A DNA stretch of 14,334 nt. Origin: an uncultured Eubacteriales bacterium. Its GTDB lineage: Bacteria; Bacillota; Clostridia; Lachnospirales; Anaerotignaceae. Positions 12,395 through 14,334 of this stretch are shown here, one piece after another. Under the pieces are notes generated by a model, which saw only the letters and a program-made list of their open reading frames with translations, did no database searches and had not been told where the DNA came from. The DNA is taken from positions 1-14,334 of the forward strand of contig CAKQPE010000045.1 in the NCBI GenBank assembly GCA_934256695.1, given 5' to 3'. Every line of letters begins with the position of its first letter. The first letter of the stretch is position 1. Made by a program: the position numbers and the translations under genes.

Positions 12395-14334
12395 TGGTTT
12401 GTCTCCTCCCGCTCTCCGCTTTCACCACTGTCGGAAAGGCTGCTATTTGTATTTTCATCGTTTGAATTGCTGTCATTTGAATCTTCTGAAATTCCGTTAC
12501 TTTCCGTATATGTATTGTCTGTTGTTTTGTCTTTGTCTGTATCGGTATTTTCCGTTGTTTCACATTTGCCTGTATCGGTGTTTTCCGTCGTCTCACCTTT
12601 GTCTGTATCGGTGTTTTCCGTTGTTCCGCCTTTGTCTGTATCGGTGGTATTTTCTGTTGTTCCACCTTTGTCTATATCGGTGTTTTCCGTTGTTTCACCT
12701 TTGTCTGTATCGGTGTTTCCAGGTATGTCAGGCATAGGCTCTGTATTAGGAAAGTCAGAAAAATCAAAATCCGGATAAGTAAAATCATTACCGAAAACGT
12801 ACTCACCGTTGTTTGCAATTATAATGTTTACAACGCTTGTTTCATCATCTTCCGTTACCGTATCAATGCCAAACATCATACGCAGTCGGTTTTCATACGG
12901 AATAAGAATTCTTCTTATTTCAGCATTTATTTCTTCATCTGTAGGTTCCGTTGTGCCTTTTTTGTCTGTTATTTCATCTTTTAAACTGCTTCTCATCTGT
13001 TCATAATCTTCATATCCGGCGAAACTATATATCCATTTTGCTATGTAATCTTCAGCCTTGTAAATACTCCACTCTATGCCTGCATTGAAATGTATCTTGC
13101 TTTCATCACAACCGAATGAAAACTTTTCACCGCAAGAATCTACCAACAGCTCAGGTATTTCATCTCCTGATAAATAAATATTAATGTATTCGCCTTCAAA
13201 GCCTTCAAAAGCATTGCTGTAAATTCCTTTTATACAATCCAGTAAATATAAATCTTTAAGGCTTTTCGCTCCGGAAAAAGCTCTTTTCCCTATGTAATCA
13301 AAACACCAGCCACTCGGAAGCCCGAGATCATCTATATTTTCATCTAAAGTTATATAATCAATATTTGAAGGCACACCTATAAGCATAATATAACCATCAT
13401 CGGAAACACGATAAGGATAATAGTTTGAAGGCTCATCAACAATATCAACACCAAACATTTTTCTCATGCTGTTTTCCTTGTCAAGAACCGTCTCCTTAAC
13501 TATTCTGTCTATTTCTTCATCAGACGGATAAACCCATTCTTTTGTTTCTTCGTTATAGTTCATATTTTCAATCTGTTTATCGTCCCACAGATTAAGGTAT
13601 GCCGAACCTCGCCGTATACCGTCAATATAGCCCATATATCCATAGCACCATTTTGAAATATATGCACCTGTCCTGTCAGGGTCTACATGTATACGAAGCC
13701 TGTCAAGTTCATCTTCCTGACTCAGTTCATAATTAAACCGGAATCCAAAATCTCCGTCTATAATAATATTAGGCACTAAATATCCTCGTATTGTCAAATC
13801 CGTAAGACTATCGCAGTAATTAAAAAGTCCTGCGTACAGCTGTGAATTATATGCCGGTTCGCCTAAATCAGCTGTTTTTAAATTAGTACATTCACCGAAT
13901 ACATCTCTGCCATAGTCTGAATTGTAAACCACACTCGCATCAAAATTTTCTATATTTTTACAACCGTAAAACGCATATGAGTCAAATGTAATTCTGTTTG
14001 AATTAAATTTTAAATTATCACCAACCTGTGAATTATAAAAAGCATATACGTTTATCTGTAACAAATCTTTAAGATTTTCAAAATTAACGGTATATTTTCC
14101 GGAAGATGAAACAGTATTTGACATTGCACAATCAAATATCTGTATTGTTGTCTCCGGAAGATTTACTTTTTCAGGTGTTTCTGTTCCGGACCTAAGAAGA
14201 AGAACAGGTTCTCCCTCCTCATTATCTCCATATAAAAATTTACATCCGCCTATATCAAGGCATGAATATTTCGATATGCCCGATTCTTTTGTAAAACTTG
14301 TCCAATCCTCATTGTATCCCAAACAATCTGTAGG
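12391..14334 (-). CDS. BspA-like leucine-rich-repeat protein, 5' end beyond the window
   Basis: 647 codons are visible and the frame is open to the window edge (PTDCLGYNEDW first), so the N-terminus, any signal peptide and the promoter are missing. LRR_5/BspA-type repeats appear as xYAFYGCKNIENFD, DVFGECTNLKTADLG, LFNYCDSLTDLTI and IGKRAFSGAKSLKDLYLLD. Two LRR blocks are each followed by a related module of about 85 residues ending in ENSMRKMFGVDIV or ENRLRMMFGIDTV. After these comes a 67-residue tract of six 11-12-residue Thr/Asp/Glu repeats (DTDKGETTENT type), then a Ser/Asn/Asp-rich tail ending EREETNQ. No sortase motif, C-terminal membrane segment or positive tail is visible, so anchoring is unexplained. 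Such LRR proteins are usually exported and bind surfaces or partners. The stop overlaps the moxR start (ATGA). Confidence 0.85.
   Translation of the reverse strand, partial: PTDCLGYNEDWTSFTKESGISKYSCLDIGGCKFLYGDNEEGEPVLLLRSGTETPEKVNLPETTIQIFDCAMSNTVSSSGKYTVNFENLKDLLQINVYAFYNSQVGDNLKFNSNRITFDSYAFYGCKNIENFDASVVYNSDYGRDVFGECTNLKTADLGEPAYNSQLYAGLFNYCDSLTDLTIRGYLVPNIIIDGDFGFRFNYELSQEDELDRLRIHVDPDRTGAYISKWCYGYMGYIDGIRRGSAYLNLWDDKQIENMNYNEETKEWVYPSDEEIDRIVKETVLDKENSMRKMFGVDIVDEPSNYYPYRVSDDGYIMLIGVPSNIDYITLDENIDDLGLPSGWCFDYIGKRAFSGAKSLKDLYLLDCIKGIYSNAFEGFEGEYINIYLSGDEIPELLVDSCGEKFSFGCDESKIHFNAGIEWSIYKAEDYIAKWIYSFAGYEDYEQMRSSLKDEITDKKGTTEPTDEEINAEIRRILIPYENRLRMMFGIDTVTEDDETSVVNIIIANNGEYVFGNDFTYPDFDFSDFPNTEPMPDIPGNTDTDKGETTENTDIDKGGTTENTTDTDKGGTTENTDTDKGETTENTDTGKCETTENTDTDKDKTTDNTYTESNGISEDSNDSNSNDENTNSSLSDSGESGEREETNQ
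12517..12717 (-). repeat. 33-bp tandem repeat (six units) inside the LRR gene
   Basis: Six in-frame units, five of 33 bp and one of 36 bp, encode NTDTDKGETTE, NTDIDKGGTTE, NTTDTDKGGTTE, NTDTDKGETTE, NTDTGKCETTE and NTDTDKDKTTD. The units stay similar at DNA level, which points to recent expansion by slippage or recombination, and unit number could vary between strains. The tract is acidic, Thr-rich and probably extended and disordered. Confidence 0.9.

Noticed and set aside
12207..12778. Two long plus-strand frames (176 and 163 codons) with Val/Ser or Cys/Leu-rich repeats
   Set aside because: These are antisense readings of the 33-bp repeat and of the LRR and moxR genes; the periodic composition simply mirrors the coding repeat.

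Overview
This AT-rich, low-GC window looks like a chromosome segment of a spore-forming anaerobic member of the Clostridia, in the broad Lachnospiraceae/Oscillospiraceae range. The evidence is an alpha/beta-type small acid-soluble spore protein, a lysine (L-box) riboswitch, strong purine-rich Shine-Dalgarno sites, a MoxR-DUF58-transglutaminase cassette and a BspA-like leucine-rich-repeat protein. No plasmid, phage, transposase or CRISPR signature is visible. I cannot name the species.

Layout from left to right. (1) Positions 1-480 carry a truncated tRNA-Ser(UGA) and a small spore protein gene, both on the minus strand. The tRNA promoter is a near-consensus one lying downstream of a run of A-tracts. 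(2) Positions 542-3657 carry the start of the diaminopimelate/lysine pathway on the plus strand. A promoter and lysine riboswitch with a terminator/antiterminator switch are followed by asd, dapA, an intergenic hairpin terminator and dapB. (3) Positions 3658-4069 contain no gene. They hold structured repeats: one copy of a composite R1-R2 element after dapB and one solo R1 after glgA. (4) glgA (minus) and pepF (plus) are divergently transcribed. The 0.55-kb gap between them holds the glgA promoter, a second inverted R1-R2 copy and a candidate pepF promoter. (5) Positions 7933-14334 are a minus-strand operon read from right to left: an LRR surface-type protein (5' end outside the window), a MoxR AAA+ ATPase, a DUF58 protein and a membrane transglutaminase-like protein. 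It shares a bidirectional terminator with pepF.

How the genes work together. Asd, DapA and DapB catalyse consecutive steps from aspartyl phosphate to tetrahydrodipicolinate, and the lysine riboswitch gives end-product control. In the right-hand operon, MoxR + DUF58 + transglutaminase-like membrane protein is a recurrent bacterial gene set thought to act in assembly or maturation of exported or membrane proteins. Here its ATPase is translationally coupled (ATGA overlap) to an LRR protein, which makes that protein a candidate client.

The points most worth a second look are: the composite R1-R2 repeat, in which two of three hairpins keep base pairing while changing sequence; serine in place of the expected catalytic cysteine of the transglutaminase domain, with His and Asp kept; and the LRR protein with a duplicated 85-residue module and an 11-residue Thr/Asp-rich tandem repeat.
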